Shown piece after piece: positions 41,256 to 52,457 of a stretch of DNA of 64,000 nt. This DNA is from Arthonia radiata (taxonomy: Eukaryota > Ascomycota > Arthoniomycetes > Arthoniales > Arthoniaceae): assembly GCA_002989075.1 (NCBI GenBank), contig PSQN01000013.1:185178-249177 (forward strand). Direction: 5' to 3'. The notes beneath the pieces are model-generated. The model did no database searches. It saw only the letters and a program-made list of their open reading frames with translations, and had not been told where the DNA came from. Each line of letters begins with the position of its first letter. The first letter of the stretch is position 1. The position numbers and the translations under genes were made by a program.

Positions 41256-42580
41256 TGCGTTGGGCGGTTCCAAGGTCGTTGACTCAGGACTGGCTGTCGT
41301 GGTGGACTTGGTCGCCAGGTCGGTAAGGTGAACAACACCAGCGTGTGTGGAGTGTGCTCGTATGATGAGATCGGCTTGAGTTGGGAATTATAATGGGCAT
41401 GTGAGTAGGCCGAATTTCCCATGAGACATGCGTCCTACATAAACAAGATGGGCGTATGAGTTCTTTGCATCACATGCAAAACCTATTCGCATCGAATTCT
41501 TGGCTCTGAAACGTGCTTTCAGAGCCAAGAGGACGCTGGATGCGATCTGTCAGGTCAAAATTCACTTACAACGCTCGCAGAGAATGCTCGAGGTAGTGCG
41601 CCGCGCGGCTATTGTGGGTAAGCAGCTGAAACGCAGATGGGACAACTGAGAGATGGAGAAGAGAGGCTGAAGGGGTGTTCGGAGAGAGCACATGGGCGGG
41701 TATGATTTGCTTCCGGAATGAGCTTATTCAGACGACGCCTCCGCTTTAGCAACTAAAAGGCCCATCAAAGAACAATAGAAGAGACAGTGTGGAGGCTGTC
41801 GACATACCCTAAGAATGAAATGTCAGCACAGCACCTTCTGAAGCTCAGTAAATGTTTCAATCCAAGTGTTTTGACATCACGCCGGCGCGCCAGCTGCCGA
41901 AAGTTGGATTTTAAGTGACAGAAGATAAGGTGTCGATGCTGTAGATCCACCCCGGTCCTCACCCTCTCGTTGTTTCGTTCATCTTGCTCCCGGAACAGGT
42001 GGACATATCGTCACGCAACCTGGAAACCGTCATCTGTAACGTCTCAGGGCTGAAAAGCGCAAACACCGTGTTTGATTGAACATACGCATGTGATTGGAAC
42101 AGTGTATCATGCCGTACTGGACGTCGGCAATAACAGGGGAGCGTTGAAGGCGCGAGCGCGCGCTAGAACCAAAGCATACAGAATACACGGGGTTCCCATC
42201 ACTGCTAACGCATTATATGCTATCTCAAGTGCGTCCTCGAGAGGAAGGCGATGCAGAGCCACGCCCCCATGAAACGCCCGCCAGTGCTCGATAGTCACAA
42301 GAAAGAAAAGAATTCTTCGGTATTCGAGTGGGTGAAGAGGGAGTCGCTCATCAAATCCGTGCCAGTGCATTGCTCGTTTCGATGATGGTGAAGTCGTGAG
42401 AAAGCCGCTTGTGCCTTCCTCATCCGTAGATACTACTTTGTTATTTCTTGGCGCACTTGGTATGGTCAATTTGACTCTTACCTTTGCTCGCTCTTTCATC
42501 TCAGCTCAGTGCCTCGCTCTCTACGCAGCACACGCTACCTCGGGAACGCTGAGGGCGCAAAACGAGCTCTCAGGCCTACG
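41256..42580. other. 1.3-kb spacer with a perfect inverted repeat
   Basis: No gene is supported. At 41499-41529 CTTGGCTCTGAAA and TTTCAGAGCCAAG form a perfect 13-bp inverted repeat with a 5-base loop (CGTGC); one further A-T pair extends it. This could be a transcript hairpin or the remnant of a small inverted-repeat element. The rest holds only short, motif-free ORFs. Confidence 0.45.
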
Positions 42581-43121
42581 ATGTCGTTCAAGAACGATGC
42601 TATTAGCAAGAAGAGACAATTGCCTATCTTACCGCCAGAAATCGTCTTCAAGATCATTGCTCTTCGAGTCCAGGATAACGACCATCACGCTTGCTTCATG
42701 TCCCAAGCAGACACAGTTCGTCTTGCGAACGTCTCCCATGTTTTCCATGACCTAGTCAGTCGCACGCTTGAGCATGATGCCGCAGCTTTTTCCGAGGAGC
42801 AAACTCTCGCCTGTGAGAAATGGAATTACATGTGCATGGATTTTGCCAATGGGCGTGATTCGCACAGCTCCAGAATGGTGCCAACAGGTCTGCAACCCTT
42901 CTACCCAACAGGTCCAAAAGCGGTAAGCAACCACTATGTGTTCCCAATCATGGTTCTACGGTTAATGTTTTGCGCTCCAGGATGAAGTGCAAGAGATAAT
43001 AATTGAGATGCATCTGAGATCAGGGTGTGTAGAAAAGGTTCAAAAGGCATTGGGGCGCTTGAAATGGATGTTGAGGAAGGTGAACGAAGCCAAGAATGCT
43101 CCATCAACGGGCGAAGAGTGA
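42581..43121 (+). CDS. Array member 15: F-box-like small protein, two exons
   Basis: Exons 42581-42922 and 42981-43121, 58-bp intron (GTAAGC...CCAG), 160 aa. PILPPEIVFKIIALRVQDNDHHACFMSQADTVRLANVSHVFHDLV is followed by a linker with CEKWNYMC; exon 2 gives GCVEKVQKALGRLKWMLRKV. It is most similar to member 13 (KIIALRV, .C..SQ..T.RLA..SH, LKW.L) and has the same intron position and phase. It is the last gene of the array. Confidence 0.75.
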
Positions 43122-46100
43122 ATGGCAAGGAATAGCGACAAATGCTCCAACGCTGCTCTCGATCGTAGCGGATTCAGCTTTGGGGTCAGCTTTGACCTCA
43201 GCTTGGACTCAGCTCGACATGCTGCTGCTGCTTCTTTGCTAGCAATGAGCCACACAATCAAAGCATGGACGATGCAAATCCTTGAGATAGCGACAGCGGG
43301 CGTCTGAGGGATGAGGAAGGCCGCGGGTCCATAGTCTCCCGTCGAGTTCATAGCTCGCATGCGTGATGCTCGCTGCCATAGCAATGACACTGATTCAATT
43401 GTGAATGTGAAACTGTATTGGGCTGCATAGACATTCGCACGACCACGAAAGAGGTCGTTGCCGACAGCGGGGGGTTGCTACGTAGTCTAAAGAGGAAGGC
43501 GGTGAGGTTGTTTCCATGCTAGCATCACTCCTCTCAACGTCCAACTCCTTCAGTTCTTATTGCTACAATGGTCAGGCGCTGAAGAGCTGCTAGATCAATA
43601 CTAATTTTGTTGAAAGTTTATCTGTGAAGCGTGTCCAATGCTCGATTGGCGACGACATTTCCCGTGGCGGAGTCATGGAAGACGACGAGGAATCGTGCTG
43701 GCAGTTGAGACTGTAATATGATTCAAATGCATGCCGTTATAAGGATGAGGCAGAGATGCCTCTATGATTCTCAAAGGAGACTGACTGTTGCTGGATAATT
43801 CTCAGAGATGGCTTGATGTTGACAGGGAACAGACTCCACCTTCCTGCAGTATTTCCAGGCCCTTGACCCTGATCGGCCTCGACGATAAACCTGAGAGACG
43901 TTGATCTTTGGCCATCATCTATCAGAGAATCCCATTCCACCAATCACACACCTCTTCAATTCTCCAGACGACCCACAACCCAATGCCAACCACCTACGCT
44001 TATCCTGAAGTCCTCCATTCCTCGGACACCTTCACCAGCGTCACCAGCGCAAGACAAGCACGCACCATACCTGTTCCTGAATCCGAGCAGCAACCACCAG
44101 ACAAGACTTCTCTGAAGCAAGCGGCCTGAAGCGAGAGCATCGCAAAAGATAACTCAACAGAACAGACTAGGGTGCGGCAGTTCTGTCTCACAATGTCTTC
44201 TCCCACCGCCGAAGCGTGACGATAGCGCGAAGCAGTATCGCCCAAAGGTACAAGACGCGAACACAACCCGAGGAAGAGCAGTGAGACGTGTCAAGGGAGA
44301 CAGCGCGATGGCAATATCAGGCAAGACGCTCTGCTGAACTTCAACGGATCGTGGACGCTGATCCCACGATGCGAGCTTCCGAGTCGTCACGCTGGCAGTC
44401 ACTGTCATGAGTACTGAGGTGTGGATGGTGCAAGACTTCTGCTGGATCTGCCAGCGTCAGCGTCCATCCATATTCTTACCAATGTCGATGATGTCTCAAG
44501 GTCCTGCTGATGATGTCGAGGGTTGTATTGATGATGCCGAAAGCACATTCGCCATGTCGAGAGATGTTGCTGATGCCGAAGGTACACTCGCGATGTCGAG
44601 AGATGTTGCTGATGGTGCTCTGAGTTGTTGCCGAAGATGTAGGAGGATGTTGTTGCTCATGCTGAAGAGGTCGCAGATGAGATGGAAGAGCGCTGGCGAC
44701 GATGTCTTGAGGATGTTCGGTGGTAACCTACACGACCAGCCTTGACGATGACAGGGAGTCCTAATGCGATGTCAAGACTATGGTGGCAGTGAATTTTGAA
44801 ACTTCGCCACGTACATGGCAGGTGCGAAGCGAGTGCTTTTTTGCAAGGGCGGCATGGATGTTGAGTGAGGGTATAGATGCCGCCTCGCTTGGGAGGATTC
44901 CATGACTTCTGATGTTTTCGTCAGCCCAAGTTCAAAGGATGTGAGTGTTGAGAACTGAAGTACATGCCATCGAGATTTCATGGTAGCTCAAACAGCACTG
45001 GTGCTGATTCTGACTGTATTTGAGGAGGCGGTCCTATTGGCTGTATGCATGCTGGACGGTAGTAATGGAATCGAAGATGGTGGACAACGCCAACAGGGAG
45101 GACGAGCGATGCGTAGATGCAGAGGACATGGAGGCGAGGGCGTCATGATTGAAGAAGACAGTGTAAAGTGTGATGGCGCCGAAGATGTGGATGCAGAGAA
45201 TGTGATGGCCCGATGGACGATGAAGAAGGAGAGAAGAAGGACAAGGATGGCGACGCGTATTTTATTTTGGTTTGGATGTCCGAGCTCAGCAGCACCGCGT
45301 TGCTAGGAAGTAACCAGGGACGCGGCGAAGTGTTGTGGCAAGACATTGTTACGCGTCGATCATCGCGTCGCCACCCAAATCAGGTGGGCAAGTGATGAAG
45401 TGCTCGTAAGCTCGTGACTGCACTGAGTGCCACTATTCCCGCTCTTGTGGTTTCGACACTCCAGCTGTCCACGTGCAAGCAGAGGGAGAACTTGTAAGCT
45501 CTATGGAAGGAATGTAACAAACTCTTCAAGGACGGTCTGCGTAGTGATAGCAGCGTCGCAGTAGGGGGCAACCTCTAGACCGCAGAAGAAGCGGTACCAA
45601 GGTACCGTAGGATGTACCTCCATCTTCGCGATCCCGCAGAAGAGACTAGCACTGCTACGTGCAATTGGAGAGAGCTGTCTAAGGGTGCAAATCGTGTTTG
45701 GCGTGGGACAAAAAGGCCTACATGAGACGAATCTGATTGATATTAAAGCTGCTGATGACCATCATCGGTGATAGACAGCTGGGAGTATGACTTCATAGCT
45801 TTTTGCGTGCACTTTGAGCGCTTCGTAAGAGTAAACGAACAATGAATTGATTCTTGTACGGGGGAGATGGCGCGATAAGGTCGAGCAGAACACGTGCAAG
45901 ATAGAGACAGGAGCGCGGAAGGAGCGGTCAAGATGCAAAGTCGGCGCAATTCCAAAGTCAAGACGGATCTCATCTCACCCCCTCCTGCACTCTACTCTTC
46001 ACCTGATCTCCTTCCGCCCAAAGATTATTCGCGAATCGCTATCCACCAGGCATCAGGTAAGGGCACATTCAAGAGCGTCCACGCATTTCTGTATCCGGTC

Positions 46101-46562
46101 GCAATCAGGCGGCGCGACCACTCAGGCGCCGGCGTTGCACACAAAGGGCTCTCTCATTGATAGATTGCCAACAAGCGTGATTGCTGCGCACAAAGCTGAC
46201 AGCCTCTCCACAGCAGCTACATCTTTGAGCACGTGCAGCATCGCGATCATGAAACAGACGCGACGTGGGTTTGCCCACTTATCCTCACCTCTACTTCACC
46301 AGCTCACCACTTTCTTCCAGCTTCCCGCGCCCGCAGCAAGTGGAGCTTCAAGACCCCGCGTTCCCACATTCCTTTCGCCAACCCTGACCATTCTACTCCT
46401 GCTCCCCCTCATGTCCAGTTGCTGAGCCGACGCGAAGCCACGCCAACGCCGTCTCCACGTGCATCTTCCAGTAGAAAAACTGAAGAGGACTCTGGCGCAA
46501 CGTCATCGCTTTCATTGGACGACAGTAACAACTCAACCGCCTCACTGCAAGAGTCCACAACC
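43122..46562. other. 3.4-kb gene-poor region with short local repeats
   Basis: No gene could be supported on either strand. A 49-codon frame at 43983-44132 (MPTTYAYPEV...) follows a plausible leader but shows no motif. Near 44535-44617 a 42-bp unit containing ATGTCGAGAGATGTTGCTGAT occurs twice in tandem, inside a GATG-rich stretch. GATG-rich sequence recurs near 45080-45240. The last few hundred bases are probably the promoter and 5' UTR of the 46563 gene. Confidence 0.4.
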
Positions 46563-48993
46563 ATGACACAGCCCACGCAATCTTCTGGTGAGTCTCCAAG
46601 TCAACGGAGTGCCCTGACGCCAGTATCAAAGCTCAAAGATCTCGAAGACTGACCCAGGATGACTGCAGGTTTCATGTTCGAAGACGGTGAAGCGCTCCGA
46701 TCGCATGCCGAGGTCTCCCTCGAGGACTTTGTCAGAGCGCCTCGTCGCGCTGACAACAGACGCGGCCGCAGGGGACAGCAAGGCCAAATCAACATCAGAA
46801 TTGACTCAAATGTCGCGCGTCCTCCAACAATGCAGTCTCCAGAGGCTCGGCCGACACCAGCTCCTGCTCGTCGAATGGCTCCCCCGCCTGAGTTCATACC
46901 AGCCGCCATGCGCATCCAACCCGTCACGCCACGACAGCCCCGTGCCATGAGACAGATCGTTCCGCAAACCGATCCTCAACCTCTACGCCAGATCCTTGAG
47001 ACACCAGAGGAGCATCAGCAACATAGCTATTTCTCGCCCCACACTGAACCTTCCCAACGCCTTTCAGATGATGCACTCGGCAATTTCATTGAAGCCCCAA
47101 CTCCAATTGGCGGTGCTATCGTGTATCAGAAAATCGTTACGCACGATGCCATTGGTAGAGTGCACGAAGAGTGGTCGCCGCTCGGAGAGATCCAGAAGGA
47201 AAACATGGATAGTCTCTATGAATTTCTGGCTGTAAGTCCCACATCTCTTTGCTCAATCTTGTATGACTGTCGTACGCTAACCGCCGGGTTCTAGACACGC
47301 TCAAGCTACCGCTTTGCAAATGGCGACTTCGATCGCATCACTTACGAAGCGCACAAGTCTCAAGCCATTAGGCAGATGTGTGAGGATGGTCAGATCCAGA
47401 CGGGTGAGTCCTGAGCATAGTCCCGAGCAAACATCCCCTTTCATCATACTTGGTCTGTGCGACGACCAATGCGTTGGCGTCAATGGAAAGATGAGAAGCG
47501 CCATGCGGACACCGCTCGACGGATGCTATTGATAATGCGCTTCGCTGACTATCTGATCCGTAGCCGGAACCGATGTGTGGGCTCTCCAGTCAGCTTCGTC
47601 GAGCCAGCCAAGCTCGCAGCACGATCGCACCCCATTGCCTCCACCAGGTCTGCTCACTACACCTCAGCGATTTCTGCCCTCACAAGCTCAGCGTATCCCA
47701 GATAGGACGCCCGTGAAGACGAATTATGACCCGTTTTCACCTCCTGAGAACCGCGACACTGGCTATCAGCGCCAACAGTACGATCCATTCGTGTCGCCAG
47801 TACGTGAGCGGCACGAGCAAGACAATGCCTACATTCAGCAAATGACTCAGCAGATGGCAATGGAGAACTCGGTACAGTGGCAGAAGGAAGAAGCGCGTCG
47901 CGTTGAGGGAGTTCGCCTCCAGCGCGAGAAGTCGGAGAAGAGTATGGCAGATACGCGTCGAATGTTCAGCATGCGGCAGGCGTCAATCTCCACTACTTCG
48001 GCTCAACAAGATTCCCAGATCGCCGCTCACGAGGAGCCCCGCCGTCGCACCGTGCTTCACGATCCGTACCTGGATCAGCCTGAGCGTCCTGGGACCGTCC
48101 GTCCCACGGATACCGCTAGTCAAGTGAGCCAGCAGTCATCTGCACAGCATGCCAATGTAGCGCAACCGAACCCTCTGCGCCGCTCCAAAACACATCCCTT
48201 CCCACAGCTGGCAAATGACTATTCAGAACCACACTCTAGATATCCCAGCCGCGCATCGACGGCACTCGGGAACATCGGACAGCAGGTCCAGCCATCAAAC
48301 ACATTCGACCGTGTGCAGCCGCAAGCTCCGACATCTGCGTCATTTGCACCCGACGAAGAGCATCATCTGGCCAGCAGGATGTGGCCGGATCGCACGCACA
48401 ACCCTTTCAGCCAAGCTAAGCCTCAAAACATGGCCCGTGACCAGCAGAATGGGCAGTTCGGACAAGCTCCCGCGTTCCTCTCGCAACCGGCTGATATCTG
48501 CGATACCTTCGATCTGAGTAAGACTAGAGATCAACTTCTCAATCCATTCCCGTACCGTCAATCTGGTCAGCCACCTTTCTTCATGGATGACAAGCCCACC
48601 ACCAGCGATCCGCTGCGTGGCAAGCTTGAGACCGCCGAGCAGAGGACCGATCGCATCTGGAGCAGCGGGTACAGGCAGCACAAGCAGAACATGATGGACG
48701 CCCGCGATTGGATCACGTCAATAGGGAAGGAAGGTGACGTCCACGCCGAAGCGGCGGCGGTGCTTATGATCCCATTGAGGGAGAACCTCGCTTGGTATGC
48801 TACGGAGGCGGAGACGAAGCACTTCCCCGTCGCAGAAGACAACGCAGGAGAGCAGCGGCTGACTATGGGCTGGCCGTCCAAGATGACGGGGTCGGCGGCG
48901 TCGTTCACGGGTGACTACTTTGCCAGACAGTATGATCCCATGGAGACCGCTGAGAGGGAGAAGATTCCAGAGTGGCTGGCAGGAGTGAACTAA
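46563..48993 (+). CDS. Large disordered protein of unknown function
   Basis: Exons 46563-46587, 46669-47231, 47295-47403 and 47564-48993 (introns 81, 63 and 160 bp, all GT-AG) join without frame conflict to 708 aa. Composition is dominated by Pro, Gln, Ser and Arg with few hydrophobic stretches. More ordered parts are YEFLATRSSYRFANGDFDRI (across intron 2) and the C-terminal about 150 residues (DRIWSSGYRQHKQNMMDARDW..., LMIPLRENLAWYATEAE). The short basic region RRADNRRGRRGQQ could be a nuclear signal. I do not recognise the family. An upstream stretch in the same frame from 46233 is open but starts with GTG and is treated as UTR. Confidence 0.65.
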
Positions 48994-49603
48994 GGTGGAT
49001 CATGCGGAGCCTTCACGATGCGAACTTGGGGTTCGCGAGAGCGTGTTTCGGCGTCACGCCGGAGCCTTGCTAGCGACCAGATGCGCTTGACAGCCTCAAG
49101 TAACTCTGGCAGGTGCTCCTTCACAACAGTACCTCGTAGACGCTATGAATACTACCATTAAACAAATGTTCAAAGTGTGAGCACTTCCCACAGGTAGAAG
49201 GTGGTCAATCCTCATGTGTTCGCCCGTCATGCCAGCGTCTCGCGTACAAAATCGTGCATTCGAGACTGTAAGCAAGGTACAACAGGCACTGTTCAGAACG
49301 GAGTTGCTCTCTCGAAACTGGCCCCTGTTTCCACAAGCGCGAGACGCTGCGCTAGTCAGCACCGCGTCTATCCCGCAATGTCTGTTTCAGCTTACTGATG
49401 TTCAGAGGAAGACGGAATCTGAGCGCCAGTGACCGCTGACGGATTGCTAAGCAGCTTACTTGAGGCTCTTCACCTATACAAACCCATAAGAACAGCCCAC
49501 GATCCGTAGCCATTCAATCCCTACAACACGTCTGAACGTCCTCATCAGCCAAACAACACCGCGCTCCAAGATCCTCACAGAGCCGCACCGCACACCAAGC
49601 AGC
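48994..49603. other. Intergenic, no gene seen
   Basis: 3' flank of the disordered-protein gene and promoter of the DUF2231 gene. Short ORFs only. Confidence 0.45.
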
Positions 49604-50312
49604 ATGTCGTAAGCTCACCGTCCACCACCCTCTCCCGATCCCGCCAGCCACTACAAAAACCACCACTAACACCCCCAGACCCCTCCACCCAGCCACAATC
49701 CACTTCCCCCTCGCCTTCCTCACCGCCTCCACCCTCCTCGACACCTACACGCACTTCCGCACCTCTCTCCCCTCCCTCCCTCTCCCCACCTTCCTCGACG
49801 CAAACATCCTGCAAACCGCCTCCTCCGCCTCCCTCGCCCGCGCTTCCTACGCCCTCCTCGGCCTCGGCCTGCTCACCGCCCTCCCCGCCGTGCTAAGTGG
49901 AGGCCAACAAGCCATCCTCATGATCCAGAAAGGCGGGTTATACGAGAATACGTCCGAGACAGACGTTAACGACGGTAAGAACATGGGGCAAGGCAAGAAG
50001 ATGCGGGAGAAGGTCAAGGTCACTATCACACATGCATTGGGGAATGATGTCGCGTTGGCGCTGTTCGGGGTGAAGTGGTGGATGATGGGGCGCAGGGGTG
50101 TGGAGTATGGGGTTAGTGGGGTGAGGGGGTTGAGCGGGTTGATGAGTGGGGAGGGGGTGGGCGTGGAGGTGGGGGTGGGTGTGGGGGTGCAGGAGGTGTT
50201 GTTGGGTGTGGTGGCGCAGGGGGTGCTGGGGTGGAGTGCGAGTTTGGGGGGGGCGTTGACTTATGCGTATGGGGTTGGGTTAGGGGCGGGGGGGAAGGGG
50301 AAGAGGTCGTGA
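49604..50312 (+). CDS. DUF2231-type integral membrane protein
   Basis: A 5-nt first exon (49604-49608, ATGTC), a 70-bp intron (GTAAGC...CCCAG) and exon 2 49679-50312 give 212 aa. Splicing gives PLHPATIHFPLAFLTAS, the diagnostic HPxxxHFPIAF opening of DUF2231 membrane proteins; without it there is no start codon for this frame. Hydrophobic segments follow around residues 8-24, 55-77, 125-138 and near the end. The function of the family is unknown (redox/heme-related roles have been proposed for bacterial relatives). The coding strand switches from strongly C-rich to strongly G-rich about halfway (GVGVEVGVGVGV encoded by long G runs). Confidence 0.7.
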
Positions 50313-50522
50313 TTTGAGTATGGGCACGCGCATGGAAGGGAGTCTATCACCGAGGAGAAGTGGGTTGCTGAGGAGCATCTTCACGTTGCGGTGTATGGGA
50401 TAGGCTGAGCGTGGCTTGCATTGCTGCTACCTTGAACATGTGAAATCTGCCTCTTTGTTCTCATCGTCCATCAACAGCCAATGTCAGCCCCATTCTTCCG
50501 GTCATGCGCAATGAACTGCGTT

Positions 50523-51354
50523 CTAGGCGTTGCAGAATACAGGTGTGCCAGCTTCCTCGATCCTCTTCACAGAATCAACGCATTCTATCTCTCGGATGTG
50601 GCTTTCGCAGAAGTCAGCAAAGGACTTTTGAGTACGATTCCGCATGGATATGATATTGGCACAAACTTACTCCATTGAGCTGACCGACAGAGAAATGTAG
50701 CCATTTTGGACTCTCACAGGACCTTTCAGACCGGTGCTTTGCTTGATCTCGTTCGCGACATCTTCAGCTCGATCTTGAGCATCCTGATGAAGGACGACGT
50801 CTATGCAGATAGACTCTTCAGTCGTCATGACTGGAAATGGCCGTTTGAGATCAATTTCTGACTTCAGCTGGGCACCGTAAACGTTCGCTGCGAAGATGAC
50901 GGGGTGAAACCCAATGGCCTCGAGGTCTATGGGCTCATATCGGCAAAGGTATGTCCTGTCATCGATATACTGCACTCGCGTCAACGTGGGGCTGGAGAGC
51001 GGCGGTTGAGCACGAGAAGCATAGTGACTTACCTCGTGGAACTTCACGCCCAAATGGCTCAGTTCAATCTTGTCGTTGTTCGTCAAATGTGCTCGTCCCT
51101 GATGACTCTTATTAGCATAGGGTGGTAGAAAGAATCGCAGGCTCTAGTGACGGGATCCCAGCGTGGATTCAATGCGCGATGCATGCCGAGCTTTACATAA
51201 ATGTATCGAGAACGCTGAAGGGAGCCAAGCTTTCACTCACAACGATGTAGATGTAGTTTGAGTCTTGAGCGCTCGAACAAGTATGCATGGGTTCAGTAAC
51301 ATCGATTGTGTTGCCGTTGACAGTGATTTTCGGATCTTGGGCCGAATTTGACAT
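50523..51354 (-). CDS. Orphan N-terminal domain of an S8-peptidase-related protein
   Basis: Four exons on the minus strand (51354-51241, 51098-51033, 50969-50671, 50601-50523; introns 142, 63 and 69 bp) give 185 aa. It reads NYIYIVGRAHLTNNDKIELS, then VKFHEYIDDRTYLCRYEP, then FAANVYGAQLK, and ends SVKRIEEAGTPVFCNA. Two similar alpha/beta units (strand-helix-strand, then YLCRYEP / SVKRIEE) resemble the propeptide-like N-terminal region that precedes the catalytic domain in some subtilisin-family proteins. Here a stop follows directly and no protease domain (D, H, S motifs) is found downstream. There is no signal peptide. It may be a free-standing inhibitor-like protein or a truncated gene. The splice chain is phase-consistent. 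Confidence 0.55.
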
Positions 51355-52457
51355 GTTGTTGCCCTCACAGCTTGCTCTCAAGCGTGGAATGAGGAAAGGA
51401 AGGGAATTTCGCGTTCGCAAACCCGCCTTGGGGTGGTAAACAAATCCCAGATGGGTCTGGGTTCATTTCATACGAGGGTGGGCCAATTTGATCGAATCAT
51501 CAGGCAACGACCTGGAAAATGCTGGACGAGCTCGGATCACCGTCTTTGCGTGTCACCTTCCCTTACCACCTTTTCGTATTGATGATGTCCCAGAACGTAC
51601 CAAAAAGACCTCAAAGCTAATAGTTCCCCTTTCTCTGTTGAGCTGCGGTATCTTATGAATTGCAGATTTAGATAGATTATAGTGAAGTGTGCGAGCGGAA
51701 AACCTTGGAGCGTAGCGTAGGGAGATTATACCTGGGAAAAGACTCGGGCGTGGGTATGTGCTGCTGGGTGGGGAATATGGGGACAAGATAAATGCACTGG
51801 AACTATAGATCACAGCCCGTTACGCGGGAACTTGATAGCTGTAGCCCTTCGAGATGTCTTCTTCCCAGCACCAGCATTATGCGACGATACTATGAAATAA
51901 TGTGCAGCGAGGCTGCCGGAGACATGCTTCAAGCATACCAATGCCTTCGACGTTTAGGTTGGGTCCCGACGCAATGCAGGCAGGTGATAGGTCTTGAGAA
52001 TATGCAGCCGCGGAACAATGGGCTGTCCATGTCCAAACTGCACCAATTTGGGGTCATCCCCAGAGAATTGGCCGTTTCAAAGAGCAAAGAGCTCTTGTAG
52101 GGATGAAGGGCGGCGAAGTTGACTCGGGCGCAAAATCCTCTATACATAGGCAAATCACTCGTTGCCATCACTCCGTATCAATACAGACCGATGCACACCT
52201 GCTGAAAAAGCTGTCTTACCCAGATTCATACGGAGTTTTGATTTAGGCATGAAGATGTCGTTGCGGGAAAGCGATGCGCTAGCGTCTAGATCGGGACTAG
52301 TATGCCCACACGAGAAATCCCCCTCTCTTTGCCTCATCGACTTTGCTTGACGCACTGCAGTCAGCCATCGTCTATCAGTCATTTCAGTGCGCGACCTCGC
52401 AATCAAGCTCATTGCAAACGAAGGACACTTTATCCGTCATCGCAACACTGAAACAAG
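51355..52457. other. Divergent 1.1-kb intergenic region, promoter of eS27
   Basis: This lies between the minus-strand S8-related gene and the ribosomal protein gene. No ORF with coding character. It should hold both promoters. Confidence 0.45.

Noticed and set aside
43983-44132. 49-codon ORF (MPTTYAYPEV...)
   Set aside because: It follows a plausible leader but has no motif, no recognisable splice partner and no neighbour context.
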